From NCBI RefSeq assembly GCF_036607905.1, contig NZ_CP144555.1, positions 6,200,001-6,264,000 on the forward strand: a DNA stretch of 64,000 nucleotides, in the 5' to 3' direction. The DNA is from Streptomyces sp. SCSIO 75703 (GTDB lineage Bacteria > Actinomycetota > Actinomycetes > Streptomycetales > Streptomycetaceae). The notes beneath the pieces are model-generated. The model was given only the letters and a program-made list of their open reading frames with translations, was not told where the DNA came from and ran no database searches. The position numbers and the translations under genes were made by a program. Numbering within the stretch: position 1 is the stretch's first letter; every line of letters begins with the position of its first letter. Positions 61,238 to 64,000 of the stretch are shown here, piece after piece.

Positions 61238-62851
61238 GTGACCGTCACCGCAACCTCCGTCGGCGAGCCGGACCGGCTGAAGCCGCAGGCCACGACCGCC
61301 CCGCGGCTCGCCGCGCGGCTCGCGCGTCTGCTCCCGGCCGTCTGCGCCGCGCTCTCCGGAGTGCTGCTCTACGTCAGCTTCCCGCCCCGCACCCTGTGGT
61401 GGCTCGCCCTGCCCGCCTTCGCCGTCCTCGGCGCGGTGCTGCGCGGACGCGGCCCCGGGGCCGGCCTCGGCCTCGGCTACCTCTTCGGCCTCGGCTTCCT
61501 CATGCCGCTGCTGGTGTGGACCGGCGTGGAGGTGGGCCCCGGCCCCTGGCTCGCCCTGGCCGCCGTCGAGGCGGTCTTCGTCGCCCTCGTCGGCGCCGGA
61601 GTCGCCGCGGTGTCCCGGCTCCCCGCCTGGCCCGTGTGGGCCGCCGCCCTGTGGACCGCCGGCGAGGCGGCACGCGCGCGGGTGCCCTTCCACGGCTTCC
61701 CCTGGGGAAAGATCGCGTTCGGCCAGGCGGACGGCGCGTTCCTCCCGCTCGCCGCCCTCGGCGGCACCCCCGTCCTCGGCTTCGCCGTCGCCCTCACCGG
61801 CTTCGGCCTGTACGAGGCCGTCCGCGTCGCCGTCCGGGCCCGCCGCACCCGCGACGTCCGGCGCGGCGCCGCGGTCGCCGCCGTGCTCACCGTCGCCGTC
61901 CCGGTCGTGGCGGCCGTCGCCGCCCGGCCCCTCGTCGACGCCGGCGCCGAGGACGGCACCGCCACCGTCGCCGTCGTCCAGGGCAACGTCCCGCGCGCGG
62001 GACTCGGCTTCAACGAACAGCGCCGGGCCGTCCTCGACCACCACGTGCGCGAGACCGAACGGCTGGCCGCCGCCGTCGCGGCCGGCGAGGTGCGGCGCCC
62101 CGACTTCGTCCTGTGGCCCGAGAACTCCTCCGACATCGACCCCTTCGCCAACCCCGACGCGCGCCAGGTCATCGAGCGGGCCGTGCGGGCCGTCGGCGTC
62201 CCCGTCTCGGTCGGCGGCGTCGTGGACCGAGACGGCCGGCTGCTCAACGAGCAGATCCTGTGGGACCCGGTGAAGGGCCCCGTCGACACCTACGACAAGC
62301 GGCAGATCCAGCCGTTCGGCGAGTACCTGCCGATGCGGTCGCTCATCGGGGCCGTCAACGAGGACTGGACGTCCATGATCCGCCGCGACTTCAGCCGGGG
62401 CACCGAACCGGGCGTCTTCACCATGGCCGGCACCCGGGTCGGCATCGCCACCTGCTACGAGGCCGCCTTCGACTGGGCCGTGCGCTCCGAGGTCGCCGGC
62501 GGCGCCCAGCTCCTGTCCGTGCCGAGCAACAACGCGACCTTCGGCCGCAGCGAGATGACCTACCAGCAGCTCGCCATGTCCCGGGTCCGCGCGGTCGAAC
62601 ACAGCCGCACCGTCGCCGTACCGGTGACCAGCGGCGTCAGCGCGATCATCCTGCCGGACGGCACCGTCACCCAGCGGACCGGCATGTTCGTCGCCGACAC
62701 CCTGGTCCAGGAGGTGCCGCTGCGCTCCGGCCTCACCCCCGCCACCCGCGTGGGCATCCTCCCCGAGATCGCCCTCGTGCTGGTCGCGGCCGGCGGCCTC
62801 GGCCGGGCTGTCGCCGTGGGTGTGCGCGGGCGACGCGCCCGCGACGTGTAG
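61238..62851 (+). CDS. lnt: Apolipoprotein N-acyltransferase
   Basis: A 537-residue membrane enzyme that N-acylates the N-terminal diacylglyceryl-cysteine of lipoproteins. Seven or so hydrophobic segments occupy 30-235, then a nitrilase-fold domain in which Glu295 (WPENSSD), Lys354 (YDKRQIQPFGEYLP) and Cys406 (ATCYEAAF) form the catalytic triad. The family motifs PFHGFPWG and SNNATFG are present. The fused Ppm1 (dolichol phosphate mannose synthase) domain of mycobacterial Lnt is absent. Streptomyces often carry two lnt copies. The start is leaderless. Confidence 0.94.
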   Translation: MTVTATSVGEPDRLKPQATTAPRLAARLARLLPAVCAALSGVLLYVSFPPRTLWWLALPAFAVLGAVLRGRGPGAGLGLGYLFGLGFLMPLLVWTGVEVGPGPWLALAAVEAVFVALVGAGVAAVSRLPAWPVWAAALWTAGEAARARVPFHGFPWGKIAFGQADGAFLPLAALGGTPVLGFAVALTGFGLYEAVRVAVRARRTRDVRRGAAVAAVLTVAVPVVAAVAARPLVDAGAEDGTATVAVVQGNVPRAGLGFNEQRRAVLDHHVRETERLAAAVAAGEVRRPDFVLWPENSSDIDPFANPDARQVIERAVRAVGVPVSVGGVVDRDGRLLNEQILWDPVKGPVDTYDKRQIQPFGEYLPMRSLIGAVNEDWTSMIRRDFSRGTEPGVFTMAGTRVGIATCYEAAFDWAVRSEVAGGAQLLSVPSNNATFGRSEMTYQQLAMSRVRAVEHSRTVAVPVTSGVSAIILPDGTVTQRTGMFVADTLVQEVPLRSGLTPATRVGILPEIALVLVAAGGLGRAVAVGVRGRRARDV

Positions 62852-62905
62852 CCGTACGCCCGCCGCACGCCCCGTGAACCGGTGAGCGGGGGCCTGCGCT
62901 CCCGC

Positions 62906-62911
62906 TAGGGT
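62906..62911 (+). promoter_or_regulatory. -10 element, leaderless Nudix gene
   Basis: TAGGGT, then 7 nt, then ATG 62919; no ribosome site. Confidence 0.55.
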
Positions 62912-62918
62912 CGGCCGC

Positions 62919-63398
62919 ATGGCTACTCCCGACTTCATCCGCGACCTGCGCGCTCTCGCCGGACACCGGTTGCTGTGGCTCCCCGGGGTCACCGCCGTCG
63001 TCTTCGACGACGCGGGCAGAGTCCTGCTCGGCCGGCGGTCCGACACCGGTCGCTGGGCGCTGATCGGCGGCATCCCCGAGCCCGGCGAGCAGCCGGCGGT
63101 CTGCGCCGTGCGCGAGGTGGAGGAGGAGACCGCCGTGCGGTGCGTCGTCGAGCGGCTGGTAATGACCCAGGCACTCGCCCCCGTCACCTACGAGAACGGC
63201 GACGTGTGCCAGTTCATGGACCTCACCTTCCGCTGCCGGGCCGTCGGCGGCGAGGCCCGCGTCAACGACGACGAGTCGCTGGAGGTGGGCTGGTTCGCCG
63301 TGGACGCGCTGCCCGACCTGCAGGAGTTCGGACGGGTCCGGATCAAGCACGCGCTCTGCGAGGGACCCACCTGGTTCGAGCCCGCCGGCACGCCCTGA
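62919..63398 (+). CDS. Nudix hydrolase
   Basis: A 159-residue Nudix hydrolase, of the sort annotated as ADP-ribose or (d)NTP pyrophosphatase. The Nudix box covers about 51-73: GIPEPGEQPA, then REVEEETA. The catalytic Glu residues are intact, but the usual Gly after the last Thr is Ala. LLGRRSDTGRWALIGG precedes it and EVGWFAVDALPDL follows, as in the family. The start is leaderless. A strong terminator follows the gene. Confidence 0.88.
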   Translation: MATPDFIRDLRALAGHRLLWLPGVTAVVFDDAGRVLLGRRSDTGRWALIGGIPEPGEQPAVCAVREVEEETAVRCVVERLVMTQALAPVTYENGDVCQFMDLTFRCRAVGGEARVNDDESLEVGWFAVDALPDLQEFGRVRIKHALCEGPTWFEPAGTP

Positions 63399-63427
63399 GG
63401 CACGCCGCCACCGCACAGGAGAGAAGA

Positions 63428-63460
63428 GGAAGGGGGCCGTCCGGCGGCCCCCTTCCGTCT
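63428..63460 (+). terminator. Intrinsic terminator after the Nudix gene
   Basis: GGAAGGGGGCCG (63428-63439) pairs with CGGCCCCCTTCC (63445-63456) around 5 nt.  A short T-containing stretch (GTCTTTC) follows. Confidence 0.8.
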
Positions 63461-63494
63461 TTCGGGGGAGTGTCTTGCCTCCTCACGCTTCGTA

Positions 63495-63526
63495 GTGTTA
63501 GTTTCTCACATGTTAGTGACTCACAC
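63495..63526. promoter_or_regulatory. Operator of the MFS exporter gene
   Basis: TGTTAGTTTCTCACA (63496-63510) and TGTTAGTGACTCACA (63511-63525) are adjacent copies differing at two positions; the 32 bp as a whole are also nearly palindromic around CATG. Such sites before exporter genes are usually bound by TetR-type repressors. Confidence 0.6.
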
Positions 63527-63537
63527 ATGGAGTGGTG

Positions 63538-64000
63538 ATGGAGAGCCGACCCGACCCGGCGCGGTGGTGGATGCTGATCGTGCTCTGTCTCGCCGTCCTC
63601 GTGGTCGGCCTCGACATCACGATCCTCAACGTCGCGCTGCCGACCATCTCCGGCGCCCTCGGCGCGGACACCGGCCGGCTCCAGTGGATCGTGGACTCCT
63701 ACACCCTCGCCTTCGCGGGGGTGATGCTCCCGGCCGGTGTGCTCGGCGACCGCTACGGCCGCAAGAAGGTCCTGCTGCTCGGGCTGGCGGCGTTCACCGT
63801 CGCCTCCGCCTGGTCCGCCCTGTCCCGCTCCGCCGGTGAGCTGATCGCGGCCCGGACCCTGCTCGGCGCCGGCGCGGCGGTCGTCCTGCCGCTGACGCTC
63901 GCCTTCGTCGCCGACACCTTCGACGACCGGGAACGCCCGAAGGCCATCGCCGTCATCACCACCGCCTTCGCCGGCGGGCTGCCCCTCGGACCCATCCTCG
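63538..64000 (+). CDS. MFS drug/proton antiporter (DHA2-like), 5' part
   Basis: The first 154 residues of a major-facilitator transporter; the gene runs out of the window. Helix 1 holds VVGLDITILNVALPTIS, the 14-helix DHA2 signature; LQWIVDSYTLAFAGVMLPAGVLGDRYGRKKVLLLG contains motif A (GDRYGRKK), and RTLLGAGAAVVLPLTLAFVADTF follows. It would export drugs or toxic compounds in exchange for protons. ATG 63538 has GGAG 5 nt upstream. The gene has tandem operator copies 12-42 bp before its start, so it is likely repressed until a substrate is present. The repressor is not visible. Confidence 0.88.
   Translation, partial: MESRPDPARWWMLIVLCLAVLVVGLDITILNVALPTISGALGADTGRLQWIVDSYTLAFAGVMLPAGVLGDRYGRKKVLLLGLAAFTVASAWSALSRSAGELIAARTLLGAGAAVVLPLTLAFVADTFDDRERPKAIAVITTAFAGGLPLGPIL

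Overview
The window is a stretch of chromosome from a high-GC actinomycete, almost certainly Streptomyces. GC is well above 70 percent, codon third positions are almost all G or C, GTG starts are frequent, and the genes include Streptomyces-typical families (DUF6214-, DUF6421-, DUF6986-, DUF6891- and DUF6643-like proteins, a small secreted phospholipase A2, CsoR-type copper control, several leaderless TetR, Nudix and kinase genes). I found no rRNA, tRNA, CRISPR array, insertion sequence, integrase or phage gene. It reads as ordinary chromosome with many small regulatory units.

Layout. 0-6.5 kb: tail of a DUF6214-like gene, a TetR regulator with its own operator, a PAP2 phosphatase, an M56 metalloprotease, a DUF5134 membrane protein, a MarR regulator, two VOC proteins and a GNAT. 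6.5-12.8 kb: GDPD phosphodiesterase, DUF6421 protein, a translationally coupled SDR and PLP lyase, a transglutaminase-like protein, a PlsC acyltransferase and a thioredoxin-like protein. 13-16.4 kb: the electron transfer flavoprotein operon etfB-etfA, then a DUF6986 aldolase-like gene with two abutting palindromes at its promoter. 16.4-20.4 kb: divergent LacI and ROK sugar kinase genes, a tiny secreted peptide, and a TmrB-like P-loop/Nudix fusion. 20.4-28.5 kb: M20 dipeptidase, geranylgeranyl-reductase-like flavoprotein, divergent F420-type oxidoreductase and TetR, a two-component system, gene relics, and a GH1 beta-glucosidase preceded by two identical LacI-type operator cores. 29-33 kb: class V aminotransferase, ABC-2-like membrane protein, Dps, and secreted phospholipase A2. 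33.4-36.9 kb: SRPBCC protein, a PAP2 pseudogene broken by several frameshifts, a DUF6891 protein and a membrane-anchored hypothetical. 37-39.3 kb: a CopA-type P-ATPase with two CsoR-like sites. 39.7-45.5 kb: a DeoR/SIS/class II aldolase sugar-phosphate cluster, an RlmG-like methyltransferase, AlkB and a ROK regulator. 45.6-49.8 kb: SHOCT protein, HATPase regulator, a Cds1-like PLP enzyme and a second DeoR. 50-55.9 kb: a large membrane protein whose alpha/beta-hydrolase motifs are split by a multi-TM block, convergent with a beta-helix/AAA+ fusion, plus an Rv1733c-like protein. 56.4-64 kb: low-complexity DUF6643-like protein, double TerD protein, GT2 glycosyltransferase, MurI-like racemase, DUF3093 protein, apolipoprotein N-acyltransferase, Nudix hydrolase and the start of an MFS drug exporter.

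How genes work together. Clear units are etfB-etfA (electron transfer), SDR-PLP lyase, histidine kinase-response regulator, TetR with the divergent deazaflavin-type oxidoreductase, LacI-ROK, and DeoR-SIS-aldolase (uptake-derived amino or keto sugar phosphates). A recurring feature is leaderless transcription: at least ten starts sit 6-8 nt after a plausible -10 hexamer with no Shine-Dalgarno sequence. The most unusual proteins are the membrane-interrupted hydrolase (50029-52545), the neighbouring beta-helix/AAA+ protein (52582-55026) and the TmrB-like/Nudix fusion (19310-20350).
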